Part shown: piece after piece, positions 53,768 through 62,334 of the stretch
Layout of the letters: each line of letters begins with the position of its first letter
How positions within the stretch are numbered: position 1 is the first letter of the stretch
Assembly: GCF_030814475.1 (NCBI RefSeq)
Contig: NZ_JAUSVF010000004.1
Span: 97,487 to 161,486 of the forward strand
Source: Pararhizobium capsulatum DSM 1112
GTDB taxonomy: Bacteria; Pseudomonadota; Alphaproteobacteria; Rhizobiales; Rhizobiaceae
Length of the DNA stretch: 64,000 bases
Direction: 5' to 3'
Notes under the pieces: model-generated
What the model saw: the letters and a program-made list of their open reading frames with translations, nothing else
Database searches by the model: none
What the model was told of the DNA's origin: nothing
Made by a program: the position numbers and the translations under genes

Positions 53768-54223
53768 TCATTGGTTGTTGTACTTGGGGTCGTCAAGCGC
53801 CGGGTTGTAGAAGAGGGAGAGTGCCAGGCTTCGCGCGATGCGCTCGGCTGTAGTCATGAACCATGTCTCCACGTCTTTGTTTGGTGCGATGTCGCTTAGT
53901 GTTGCGGCGAAAAGCTCCAGCCAATTTGAAAAGAGTTGTGGAGTCATGTTTGCGACGCCAAGGTGTGCCTGCACGGGCTTTCCCTCATAGGCGCCGTTGC
54001 GAAATGCGACGGCCGACCAAAAGCTTTTCATCTTCTCCATATGCTCAGACCAGCGCCCGGACAGCTTGGCATCGAAGAGGGGCCCGAGTTCGGGGTGAGC
54101 TAAGGCCCGTTTATAGAATGTTTCTACAAGCCTACTGATGAAGGCCTCATCAATGGCCATTGCGTTAATGTCTGTTCCCGCGCCCGCGGGCGTTACAGCA
54201 ACGGACGCTGCTCGGTTTTGCAA
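53768..54223 (-). CDS. Group III truncated haemoglobin
   Basis: 151 residues. The globin core matches group III: ISRLVETFYKRALAHPELGP, MEKMKSFWSAVAFRNGAYEG and the proximal-His segment VQAHLGVANMTPQLFSNWLE. It probably binds O2, NO or CO for detoxification or sensing. It starts at TTG 54223 with AGGAGA six bases upstream. It is a single gene; its right neighbour is a pseudogene. Confidence 0.92.
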   Translation of the reverse strand: MQNRAASVAVTPAGAGTDINAMAIDEAFISRLVETFYKRALAHPELGPLFDAKLSGRWSEHMEKMKSFWSAVAFRNGAYEGKPVQAHLGVANMTPQLFSNWLELFAATLSDIAPNKDVETWFMTTAERIARSLALSLFYNPALDDPKYNNQ

Positions 54224-54405
54224 TTCATCTCTCCTATCAGTCCCGTCAGGAATGGGGCGTTTATTGAGGCTATACAGTTAAATGGCGAGCGCTTAAATGC
54301 CGGGTTCTCGTTCATGCCGATCTTCGGCTCCGTCTCTGCGCCCATTCTTCGACCGTTAACGGGCCATAAACAGCAGCCAGTGGCTTCGCCAGGGGTCCAA
54401 GGCCT

Positions 54406-54692
54406 TCAAAATGAATGTGCCGCCGCGCGAGGTACCTCGCATCGACCGTCGACGCATTCGTTCTGGTCTTGCACCGCCGTGGCAGTGGCGACTTCCGGTA
54501 TGCGGGCGGAGAGCGCCATGGCAATCCTTGCCCCGACCACGAGGTCTTCCTCTACGCCGAACGTCTGATGCATTATGGAGCCACCGCGACCGATTAAAAT
54601 CGACGACGGCGTGCCGCGCAGGGCGAAGCGCTGCATGGTAACTGGCGTATCGAAACGTTCATCCGCAAGATCGGCGCCGACTGGCTGTCTGA
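54406..54692 (-). pseudogene. C-terminal fragment of a redoxin/thioredoxin-fold protein
   Basis: About 95 residues resemble the C-terminal half of peroxiredoxin-like proteins: RIRQPVGADLADE, VTMQRFALRGTPSSILI with its cis-Pro (TPS), then HQTFGVEEDLVVGARIAMAL. The N-terminal half with the CxxC is missing; the reading frame is fused to a dehydrogenase fragment. Confidence 0.6.
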
Positions 54693-55201
54693 TCCGGTAT
54701 TCAAGGTAGGCGCAGCAGAAGGTTGCAAGCTCGATCACTCATGTCGGTTGAGACGACATGGGCGTTTTCAGCCGGGAGCGTCATGTATTGCGCATAACTA
54801 CCGTCGCGACCGTGGCCGATGTAGTCGATGTCGGCGAGACTATCATCTTCACGGTTGTAGATCGAAAAGTCGACCATGACACGCTAGCCGATCCGGGCCT
54901 TGTCGACGCCATCACCGACGGCAACGATGTGGCCGACCGTGTCCGTACCCTGGATGCGCGGGAAGGCCAGCGTGTTGCCCTGCCGCCGCCATGTGGAGAT
55001 GGCGGAGGGATCGTCCTCGGTGCCATAGGCACCCTGGCGCACCCAGACGTCGGTGCTGTTCATGCCGCAGGCGGTGACCCTGATCAGGACCTCGCCCGGA
55101 GCCACCGGTGGAACCGGAACATCGCGGCTATAGACAAGCTTGTCCAGGCCGCCGTGACCCATCAACCGCACGGCGGCCATCGTTTCCGGGATAGCATTCA
55201 T
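54692..55201 (-). pseudogene. Zinc-type alcohol dehydrogenase/quinone reductase, N-terminal fragment
   Basis: MDR-family N-terminus: PVAPGEVLIRVTACGMNSTD, FPRIQGTDTVGHIVAVGDGV. A TAG stop at 54884-54886 interrupts IG-RVMVDFSIYNRED; translation would resume as YIGHGRDGSYAQYMTLPAEN. A one-base frameshift near 54738 precedes IELATFCCAYLEY, after which the gene is lost. The NAD-binding domain is absent. The start has GAGGTG upstream. Confidence 0.82.
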
Positions 55202-55217
55202 CACGATCACCTCTTGC

Positions 55218-56594
55218 TTATTTGCCGAGCACCGATTCGATTGCCGCCGCCGCCGCCTTGACGACGATATCGGCCTCTTCCCGGCTCAGGCAAAGGGGCG
55301 GGGCGAAACCGAGAATATCGCCCTGCGGCATGGCGCGGCCGATGACGCCACGCTCGAGAAGCGCCGCCGAGACTTGGGGACCGATCTTGCGGGAAGGATC
55401 GAAGAATCTGCGATCATCCTTGTCCTCGACAAATTCCACGGCCGCCATCAACCCGTCGCCGCGCACGTCGCCGACATGCCTGTGACCTGCCACGGCCTTT
55501 GTCAGTTCGGCGCGGAAATAGGCGCCCGTTGAGCCGGCATTCTCGACAAGGCCAAGTTCGTCGACCAGCTCCAGATTTGCCACGCCGGCGGCAGCGCAGA
55601 TCGGGTGGGCGGAATAGGTCCATCCATGGCCGATGGCGCCCATCTTGTCGGAGCCTTCGACCAGCACCTGCCACATTTTGTGCGAGACGATCGAACCGGA
55701 CAGCGGCGCATAGGCCGAGGTCAGGCCCTTGGCGATGGTGATCAGGTCCGGCTTGATGCCATAGTGATCGGAGCCGAACATCGAGCCAAGGCGGCCGAAA
55801 CCAGTGACGACCTCGTCGGCGACCAGCAGGATGTCGTATTTTTCAAGCACCGCCTGGATCTTCTGCCAGTAGCCGTCCGGTGGCGGAACGATGCCGCCGG
55901 TGCCGAGGATCGGCTCGCCGATGAAAGCGGCTATCGTGTCCGGCCCTTCCGCCAGGATCATCTCCTCCAGCTTGTCGGCACAATATTGCGAGAACTGTTC
56001 CTCGCTCATCGAGCGGTCCAGACGGCGGAAATAATAAGGGGCTTCCGTGTGCAGGATCGGCGCGCGCGGCAGGTCGAACAGGTTGTGGAAGAGTTCAAGC
56101 CCGGTCAGCGAGCCGGTCATGACGCCGGAGCCGTGGTAGCCACGCCAGCGCGAAATGATCTTCTTCTTTTCCGGGCGGCCGAGGATGTTGTTGTAGTACC
56201 AGATCAGCTTGATGTTGGTCTCGTTGGCGTCCGAACCGGAGAGACCGAAATAGACCCGGGACATGCCCTTTGGCGCCCGGTCGATAATCATATTCGACAG
56301 TGTGATCGAGGCTTCCGTGCCATGGCCGACATAGGCGTGATAATAAGCAAGGTTTTTCGCCTGCGCGGCGATTGCGTCCGAAATCTTCTGACGTCCGTAG
56401 CCGACATTGACGCAGTAGAGCCCCGCAAAAGCGTCGAGGCTGGTGCGGCCGTTGGTGTCGGTGATGTAGACACCTTCGCCGCGGGCGATGATGCGCGTCG
56501 GCGTCTCGCCGCGCGCGTGCATGCCCATGTGGGTGGACGGGTGGAAGAAGTGGTCGCGGTCCCAGGCGGTCAATTCGTTGCTGTGTTCGGACAT
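55218..56594 (-). CDS. doeD: Class III aminotransferase, probable diaminobutyrate transaminase of ectoine catabolism
   Basis: 458 residues of fold-type I aminotransferase. GLSGSDANETNIKLIWYYNN (around 120), RWRGYHGSGVMTGSLTG and the Walker-like DILLVADEVVTGFGR are conserved, and the PLP Lys is in LITIAKGLTSAYAPL (around 287). In ectoine degradation DoeD converts L-2,4-diaminobutyrate to aspartate semialdehyde. The assignment rests on its place in a doeD-doeC-Lrp unit facing enuR and ehu/eut genes; other omega-amino acid substrates are possible. Confidence 0.85.
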   Translation of the reverse strand: MSEHSNELTAWDRDHFFHPSTHMGMHARGETPTRIIARGEGVYITDTNGRTSLDAFAGLYCVNVGYGRQKISDAIAAQAKNLAYYHAYVGHGTEASITLSNMIIDRAPKGMSRVYFGLSGSDANETNIKLIWYYNNILGRPEKKKIISRWRGYHGSGVMTGSLTGLELFHNLFDLPRAPILHTEAPYYFRRLDRSMSEEQFSQYCADKLEEMILAEGPDTIAAFIGEPILGTGGIVPPPDGYWQKIQAVLEKYDILLVADEVVTGFGRLGSMFGSDHYGIKPDLITIAKGLTSAYAPLSGSIVSHKMWQVLVEGSDKMGAIGHGWTYSAHPICAAAGVANLELVDELGLVENAGSTGAYFRAELTKAVAGHRHVGDVRGDGLMAAVEFVEDKDDRRFFDPSRKIGPQVSAALLERGVIGRAMPQGDILGFAPPLCLSREEADIVVKAAAAAIESVLGK

Positions 56595-56636
56595 GGTCTT
56601 TTCCTTTGCTCGGTGTTCGGGGGGCGTCGACGAGCC

Positions 56637-58133
56637 TCAGGCGGCCGTGTCGATGCAGAGATATTTGAGTTCGGTGAAGGCCTCGAGGCCGTGGCGGGAG
56701 CCTTCGCGGCCGATACCGGACTGTTTCCAGCCGCCGAAGGGGATCGGGCCGCCGGTGATCTTCACCCGGTTGATCGCCACCATGCCATATTCGAGAGCCC
56801 GGCCGAGCCGCATCTGGCGCGCGCCATTCTCCGTGACGACATAGGCGACCAAGCCGTATTCGGTATCGTTGGCGCGGGCGATGACTTCGGCCTCGCTGTC
56901 GAAGGCGGTGACTGCGGCGACCGGCCCGAATGTTTCCTCATGCATGATCAGCGCATCGGCGGGCACGTCGGCGAGAAGTGTCGGCGTGTAGAACAACGGC
57001 CCGGCCTTGTGGCGCGCGCCGCCGGTCAGGAGTGTGGCGCCGCGGGCAAGCGCGTCGGAAACCTGTTCCTCGACCTTGGCAATTGCCCGCTCATGCATCA
57101 ATGGGCCGATCTCGATGCCTGCCTCCAGCCCCGTGCCGACTTTCAAGGCTTCGATACGGGTCTTGAAGGCGGCGTTGAAGGCTGACAGCGCAGGACGCTC
57201 GACATAGATGCGGTTGGCGGCAAGGCAATCCTGGCCGGAGGTCGCGAACTTGGCATTGACCGCGATATCCACCGCCTTGTCGACATCGGCATCGGCAAAG
57301 ACGATCAGCGGCGCATGGCCGCCGAGTTCCATCACCAGCCGCTTCAGTGTCGGCGCGCACTGTCCGGCAATCAGCTTGCCGATCTCCGTCGACCCGGTGA
57401 AGCTCATCGCACGTACCCGGGCATCGCTGCTCATACGGCCGACGATGGTTGCGGCGTCGCCGGTGGCGACGTTGAACACGCCGGCCGGAATGCCGGCCCG
57501 CTCGCCAAGCTCGGCCAGTGCCAGCGCGGACAAGGGTGTTTCGGAGGAGGGGTGAACGACGACCGTGCAGCCGGCTGCCAGCGCCGCCGCTGCCTTGCGG
57601 GTAATCATCGCGCAGGGAAAGTTCCAGGGCGTGACGATGCCGACGACACCGAGCGCCTCGCGGCGCACGATCATTTCGGCTCCTGCCAGGTGGCTGGTGA
57701 CGCTCTCGGCATTCAGCCGCTTGCCTTCCTCGGCATACCATTCGACGAAGGAGGCGGCGTAGTCGATTTCGCCTTCGGATTCCGTCAGCGGCTTTCCCTG
57801 TTCCAGAGTCATGATCAGCGCCAGGTCATCCTTGGCGGCGAGCATCAACTCGTACCAGCGGCGGAGAATTTTGGCACGGTCCTGCGGCAGCAGCGCCCGC
57901 CATTTCGGGAACGCGGACGCTGCCGCGCCGATGGCCGTGGTGGTCTCGTCCGCATCCAGGGCGGATACCCAGGCGAGCGGTGCGGCGGAGGCGGGATCGC
58001 GCACCTCGATCGTGCGGTTCGCCCCATTGGCAATCCAGCGACCACCGACATAGGCAAGCGATCTCAGGAGATGCTTGTCCTTCAGGCGCTCCAGCGCCTC
58101 ATGACAGGTGGGGCGTGCGAATACGGCGTTCAT
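56637..58133 (-). CDS. doeC: Aldehyde dehydrogenase, probable aspartate-semialdehyde dehydrogenase (succinate-semialdehyde type)
   Basis: 498 residues of the ALDH superfamily. The Glu is in MELGGHAPLIV (around 265) and the catalytic Cys in TSGQDCLAANRIYVE (around 299); the NAD loop MSFTGSTEIG lies around 240. It resembles GabD, but next to a DoeD-type transaminase it should oxidise aspartate semialdehyde to aspartate. ATG 58133 (GAGCCGGAG upstream) gives the normal length; the frame is open further upstream into the regulator but that extension has no ALDH similarity. Confidence 0.87.
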   Translation of the reverse strand: MNAVFARPTCHEALERLKDKHLLRSLAYVGGRWIANGANRTIEVRDPASAAPLAWVSALDADETTTAIGAAASAFPKWRALLPQDRAKILRRWYELMLAAKDDLALIMTLEQGKPLTESEGEIDYAASFVEWYAEEGKRLNAESVTSHLAGAEMIVRREALGVVGIVTPWNFPCAMITRKAAAALAAGCTVVVHPSSETPLSALALAELGERAGIPAGVFNVATGDAATIVGRMSSDARVRAMSFTGSTEIGKLIAGQCAPTLKRLVMELGGHAPLIVFADADVDKAVDIAVNAKFATSGQDCLAANRIYVERPALSAFNAAFKTRIEALKVGTGLEAGIEIGPLMHERAIAKVEEQVSDALARGATLLTGGARHKAGPLFYTPTLLADVPADALIMHEETFGPVAAVTAFDSEAEVIARANDTEYGLVAYVVTENGARQMRLGRALEYGMVAINRVKITGGPIPFGGWKQSGIGREGSRHGLEAFTELKYLCIDTAA

Positions 58134-58255
58134 CTCCGGCTCCTCGTGTTTGCAAGTTGCCGGAAGTCTGGCAGCTTTCACGCGAGGAATGGTCTGTTGA
58201 GCCGGATGATAAGAGAGGATTGGTCCAAAGATGGCGGCATCAGCAGAGGAATCCT

Positions 58256-58750
58256 CTAGTTGCCCGGCGTCTCCGGGTTGGATACCAGAACCGAAAGCGG
58301 GAGCGCTGTTTCCTCCTTCACAGTCTTGGTGACGATGTAGGTGAAGTAGCGGGCGATGCCGATTTCCCGGTCGAGCAGTCCGTCGACCAGGCGTTGATAG
58401 GCGTCGATGTCGGCTGCCATGATCTTGAGGATGTAATCGACGCCGCCGCCGACCGACCAGCAGGCGACGATTTCCGGGATCGCGGCGACCGCGCGTTCGA
58501 AACGGTCGAAGTCCGACTGCCGGTGGTTTTCGAGGGTAACCTCCATCATGACAATGGCGACATTCGCGATGCGGCGCACGGCGACGCGGGCGTGATAGCC
58601 CGAGACGATTCCGGCCTTTTCCAGCTTGCGCAGGCGCATCCAGCAAGGCGTCGGCGACAGCCCGACCTCTTCGGCGAGCGCCACCTTGGTGATGCGGCCA
58701 GCCCGCTGGACAGACTCGAGAATGCGCAGATCGATCGCGTCCAGTTTCAT
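58256..58750 (-). CDS. doeX: Lrp/AsnC-family regulator (DoeX-like)
   Basis: 164 residues. The N-terminal HTH (KLDAIDLRILESVQRAGRIT then VALAEEVGLSPTPCWMRLRK) and the C-terminal RAM domain (VACWSVGGGVDYILKIMAAD) are complete. ATG 58750 starts the conserved MKLDAIDLRIL. Ectoine loci commonly carry such an AsnC-type regulator before the aldehyde dehydrogenase and transaminase genes. The name is by context. Confidence 0.85.
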   Translation of the reverse strand: MKLDAIDLRILESVQRAGRITKVALAEEVGLSPTPCWMRLRKLEKAGIVSGYHARVAVRRIANVAIVMMEVTLENHRQSDFDRFERAVAAIPEIVACWSVGGGVDYILKIMAADIDAYQRLVDGLLDREIGIARYFTYIVTKTVKEETALPLSVLVSNPETPGN

Positions 58751-58775
58751 GCGGAAAGGGTGCCCCAAATCGAAA

Positions 58776-58862
58776 TCATGTCAAAGACTATGAAAAAGCC
58801 AGACGGAATGCAATTTCTGCATTGTCAATTGACCTGAATTTTATCACTGTCAAATCATGACA
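58776..58862. promoter_or_regulatory. Cluster of TGTCA-type operator repeats between doeX and enuR
   Basis: Three sites lie in 90 bases: ATCATGTCAA (58776-58785), the palindrome GTCAATTGAC (58824-58833) and TGTCA-N5-TGACA (58848-58862). The last contains the enuR ATG. The same words recur upstream of ehuA, which suggests one regulator, probably EnuR, controlling both divergent units. Confidence 0.6.
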
Positions 58863-60242
58863 AATTGGCGCCCCGATCCGCATCAGCTTCGCCGTCCGGC
58901 CTATCTCTCGCTCGCAGAGCAGATCGCCAGTGCCATTCACGACGGCAAGCTCACCAATGGCGCGCGGTTGCCGACGCACCGTAAGTTGGCGGAAGACCTA
59001 AAATTGTCGATCCAGACAGTGAGCCGCGCCTATGACGAACTGATCCGGCGCGGCATGATCGCCGGCGAGATCGGTCGCGGTTCCTTCGTTCAGACACGGC
59101 CGAAGGAGCCGGAACCGCCCTACTTGCCCGAACGGTTGGGCGAGGTGATCGACTTGTCGATCCTGAAACCGGTCTGTGAACAGATCCATCTCGACCGCCT
59201 GCGCGAAGCCTTCACCTGGCTTGGTGAAAACCTGCCGTCGAGTTCGGCGCTGTCCTTCCGTCCGAACATGGTCTTCCCGCGCCATCGGTCGGTTGCGGCC
59301 GAATGGCTGTCGCTGTGCGGGCTGGATGTCTCGCCGATCAACATCAACCTGACCAATGGCGCCACATCGGCCATGACGGTGGCACTGATGAGCGTCGCAC
59401 CACCCGGATCGACGGTTGCGACCGAGGCGATCAGCCATCATACGCTGGTGCCGCTCGCGACCTATCTCGGTATCCATCTGGAAGGTCTGGCGATCGATGC
59501 TGATGGGATGATCCCGGACGCCCTGGACGCCGCCTGCCGCAACGGCCCCGTTCGGGCGGTATTCCTCCAGCCGTCGGTGGTCAACCCCACGGCCACGCTG
59601 ATGAGCGCGAAACGCCGACAGGACCTGGCCGCCGTGGCGGCAAAGCACGATATCGCAATCATCGAGAACGATATTCTGGGGCCACTGGTCGAAGATCGAC
59701 CACCGCCGATGCAGGCCTTTGCGCCGGAACGTACGCTCTACGTCACCAGCTTCACCAAGATCACCGTACCGGGTCTGCGTATCGGTTATCTCGTGGCACC
59801 TGACCGTTATGTCGCGGCTGTCGCCAACCGCCATCTGGTGTCCAACTGGATGGCGACACCGGCGATCGCCGAGATCGCCACGCGCTGGGTCAGCAACGGG
59901 ACAGCGATGGAACTGGTCAACTGGCAGAGGCAGGCGCTCGCCCGTCGTCACGAGATCGCCGCCGAGACCCTTTCGGGGCTTGCCTACCATGCGCACCCGC
60001 AGAGCCTGCATGTGTGGCTGCCCTTGACCGCCCAGCATACGGAGGAGGGTTTCGTGGCGCAGGCGCGGTTGCGCGGCGTAGCGATCGCGCCGGGGGTATC
60101 CTTCCAGACGGCCGAGCATGGCCGGGCGCCGGCCGTGCGTATTTCGTTGGGCTCAACCTCCGAGACCGAATTGCGTTCCGGTCTCGGAATCGTCGCCTCC
60201 CTGGCGCAGGGAAACCCGGAAGCGCTTCTGCTCGCGATTTGA
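58857..60242 (+). CDS. enuR: MocR/GntR-type regulator with aminotransferase domain (EnuR-like)
   Basis: 461 residues. The N-terminal GntR wing (AYLSLAEQIASAIHDGKLTN then LAEDLKLSIQTVSRAYDELI, ~15-75) is joined to a fold-type I aminotransferase domain with the PLP Lys in YVTSFTKITVPGLRIGY (around 302). EnuR proteins repress ectoine catabolic genes and respond to ectoine-derived diaminobutyrates through PLP. Location between doeDCX and ehu/eut genes supports the name. The ATG lies inside an operator palindrome, with little room for a conventional ribosome site. Confidence 0.88.
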   Translation: MTNWRPDPHQLRRPAYLSLAEQIASAIHDGKLTNGARLPTHRKLAEDLKLSIQTVSRAYDELIRRGMIAGEIGRGSFVQTRPKEPEPPYLPERLGEVIDLSILKPVCEQIHLDRLREAFTWLGENLPSSSALSFRPNMVFPRHRSVAAEWLSLCGLDVSPININLTNGATSAMTVALMSVAPPGSTVATEAISHHTLVPLATYLGIHLEGLAIDADGMIPDALDAACRNGPVRAVFLQPSVVNPTATLMSAKRRQDLAAVAAKHDIAIIENDILGPLVEDRPPPMQAFAPERTLYVTSFTKITVPGLRIGYLVAPDRYVAAVANRHLVSNWMATPAIAEIATRWVSNGTAMELVNWQRQALARRHEIAAETLSGLAYHAHPQSLHVWLPLTAQHTEEGFVAQARLRGVAIAPGVSFQTAEHGRAPAVRISLGSTSETELRSGLGIVASLAQGNPEALLLAI

Positions 60243-60278
60243 TGATTTCGCCTTTCATTTGGGCAGAATCAGAATAAT

Positions 60279-60310
60279 TGTCATGATATTATTTTGATAA
60301 TTGACATGAT
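60279..60310 (+). promoter_or_regulatory. Tandem operator-like repeats upstream of ehuA
   Basis: ATTGTCATGAT and ATTGACATGAT repeat 22 bases apart, about two helical turns, in an A+T-rich stretch 55-86 bases before the ehuA start. They share the TGTCA/ATCATG words with the enuR promoter region. Confidence 0.6.
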
Positions 60311-60364
60311 TTCGGAAGCTGGTCATCGTTGGGGCATCGCTCGTCTCAACAGGGAGAGACATGC

Positions 60365-61150
60365 ATGCCTTCGCCGATCATTCGCATCGACAACATTACG
60401 AAGACCTACGGGCCGCTAACGGTGCTCGACGGTCTGTCGATGAATGTCATGCCGGGCGAGAAACTGGCGCTGATCGGTCCGTCCGGCTCCGGCAAGACAA
60501 CCATCCTGCGCATCATGATGACACTCGAGAAGATTAATGGCGGACATATCGAAGTTGACGGTGAGCAGCTCTATCACATGCAGAAGGCGGGCAGCCTTGT
60601 CGCTGCCGATGAAAAGCACCTGCAGAAGATGCGCGAGAAGATCGGCATGGTCTTCCAGCACTTCAATCTCTTTCCGCACAAATGCGTGCTCGACAACATC
60701 ACGCTGGCGCCGATGCTGACCAAGGGCGTGGCGAAGGCAGCGGCCGAGGCCCGTGCGATGGAGCTTCTCCACATGGTGGGCATGGCCGACAAGGCTAAAA
60801 GCATGCCCGCGCAGTTATCCGGCGGACAGAAGCAACGCGTGGCCATCGCCCGGGCATTGGCGCTGTCGCCGAAGATCATGCTGTTCGACGAGGTCACCTC
60901 GGCGCTCGACCCCGAACTGGTAGAAGAGGTGCTGAACGTTATGCGCAAGCTCGCCGCCGAGACCGACATGACCATGCTGCTGGTCACCCACGAGATGGGT
61001 TTTGCCCATGACTTCGCCGATCGCGTCCTGTTCTTCGACAAGGGACGGATCATCGAGGAAGGCAAGCCGGACGATATCTTCAGAAATCCCAGGCAGGAGC
61101 GCACACAGAGCTTCCTGCGCAAGATAATCGCGGCGGGGCACCGCGTCTGA
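60365..61150 (+). CDS. ehuA: Ectoine/hydroxyectoine ABC transporter ATP-binding protein
   Basis: 261 residues of the polar amino-acid ATPase group. Walker A GPSGSGKTT (around 36), signature LSGGQKQRVAIARAL (around 155) and Walker B IMLFDEVTSALDPEL. The extra LYHMQKAGSLVAADEKHLQK segment is characteristic of EhuA-like proteins. It is first in the ehuABCD-eutA unit. ATG 60365 begins the conserved N-terminus; an overlapping ATG at 60361 is in another frame. Confidence 0.92.
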   Translation: MPSPIIRIDNITKTYGPLTVLDGLSMNVMPGEKLALIGPSGSGKTTILRIMMTLEKINGGHIEVDGEQLYHMQKAGSLVAADEKHLQKMREKIGMVFQHFNLFPHKCVLDNITLAPMLTKGVAKAAAEARAMELLHMVGMADKAKSMPAQLSGGQKQRVAIARALALSPKIMLFDEVTSALDPELVEEVLNVMRKLAAETDMTMLLVTHEMGFAHDFADRVLFFDKGRIIEEGKPDDIFRNPRQERTQSFLRKIIAAGHRV

Positions 61151-61211
61151 TCGCTGCAGCGACCCGGCAATGCCTCCGATAAAAATGGAAAAATCCAGAG
61201 GAGTTGGAACG

Positions 61212-62066
61212 ATGACATTGAAGTATTTCATGACGATGGCAGCTGGCGCCACGGCGCTGATGGTGGTACTCGCTGCAGCGTCGGCAAGCGCTGACGATGC
61301 CAAACTCGACGAACTGAAGGCGCAGGGTTTCGCCCGCATCGCCATCGCCAACGAGCCGCCGTTCACTGCTGTCGGCGCCGATGGCAAGGTTTCAGGGGCT
61401 GCGCCTGACGTTGCCCGCGAGATCTTCAAGCGCCTCGGCGTTGCCGATGTCGTCGCCTCGATTTCCGAATATGGCGCGATGATCCCGGGCCTTCAGGCCG
61501 GCCGCCATGATGCCGTCACCGCCGGCCTGTTTATGAAGCCGGAACGCTGCGCGGCCGTTGCCTATTCCGAGCCGGTTCTCTGCGATGCCGAGGCCATGCT
61601 GGTCAAGAAGGGCAATCCGAAGGGCTTCAAGAGCTATGCCGATGTGGCCAACGACCAGTCTGCAACCATCGGGGCGCCGGGTGGCGGCACCGAAGAAAAG
61701 CTGGCGCTCGAAGCCGGCGTGCCACGCGACCGAGTCATCGTCGTGCCGGATGGCCAGAGCGGTTTGAAGATGCTGCAGGACGGCCGCATCGATGCCTATT
61801 CGCTGCCGGTTCTGTCGATCAATGATCTCGTCAAGAAGGCCAACGACCCGACACTCGAGGTGATTGCGCCGGTCCAAGGCGCGCCGGTCTATTGCGATGG
61901 TGCGGCGTTCAAGAAGGGCGACGAGGCGCTGCGCGATGCCTTCGACGTCGAACTGGCCAAGCTGAAGGAATCGGGCGAGTTCGCCAAGATCATCGAACCT
62001 TACGGCTTCTCGGCGGCCGCCGCGATGTCGACGACGCGCGAGAAGCTCTGCGCGGCTGCGAAGTAA
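61212..62066 (+). CDS. ehuB: Ectoine/hydroxyectoine-binding protein
   Basis: 284 residues: a signal peptide (MTMAAGATALMVVLAAASAS, cleavage near SADDA) and a family 3 SBP domain. Segments such as IAIANEPPFTAVGADGKVSG, APDVAREIFKRLGV, GAMIPGLQAGRHDAVTAGLF and KPERCAAVAYSEPVLCDAEA follow the EhuB pattern. It delivers ectoines to EhuCD. ATG 61212 is chosen because it starts the signal peptide. Confidence 0.92.
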   Translation: MTLKYFMTMAAGATALMVVLAAASASADDAKLDELKAQGFARIAIANEPPFTAVGADGKVSGAAPDVAREIFKRLGVADVVASISEYGAMIPGLQAGRHDAVTAGLFMKPERCAAVAYSEPVLCDAEAMLVKKGNPKGFKSYADVANDQSATIGAPGGGTEEKLALEAGVPRDRVIVVPDGQSGLKMLQDGRIDAYSLPVLSINDLVKKANDPTLEVIAPVQGAPVYCDGAAFKKGDEALRDAFDVELAKLKESGEFAKIIEPYGFSAAAAMSTTREKLCAAAK

Positions 62067-62073
62067 GAGGCGG

Positions 62074-62105
62074 ACAGGGAGAGCGGCGTGCACCGCTCTC
62101 CCTGT
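62074..62105 (+). terminator. Stem-loop after ehuB
   Basis: A 13-bp stem, ACAGGGAGAGCGG and CCGCTCTCCCTGT, with loop CGTGCA, lies just after the ehuB stop. It resembles the hairpins after the other SBP genes in the window and may limit read-through into ehuC. Confidence 0.6.
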
Positions 62106-62124
62106 TTACGGAGCACGTAGTCTC

Positions 62125-62263
62125 CTCCGTCATTCCTGTGCTCGGGCTTGACCCGAGGATGTCGCAGGAATCCAACCACGCGACGTCTTTCGCGTGAGAC
62201 GAGTCCTTTAGCGGCGCGGACGCGCCGCTGCTGCATCCCCGCCAACGGGCGAGGATGACGGAG
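62125..62263. repeat. RIME-like mosaic palindromic repeat between ehuB and ehuC
   Basis: Terminal inverted repeats CTCCGTCATTCCT (62125-62137) and AGGATGACGGAG (62252-62263) enclose nested stems, including CTCGGG-CTTGA-CCCGAG (62141-62157) and AGCGGCGCG-GA-CGCGCCGCT. This architecture is that of the intergenic mosaic elements known in Rhizobiaceae. It interrupts the ehu operon and must be transcribed. Confidence 0.6.
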
Positions 62264-62334
62264 AACGAGTAAGGCGCGGCGCCCTACGATTCAATCGGTG
62301 TCCAGGCTTCTGCGGTAACAACAGAGAAAGTACG

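Noticed and set aside
55605..57185. 526-residue open frame antisense to doeD and doeC
   Set aside because: Runs across two well-supported genes in the opposite strand; low-complexity, no domain.
58998..60119. 373-residue open frame antisense to enuR
   Set aside because: Shadow of the MocR coding sequence; Arg/Gln-rich, no family match recognised.
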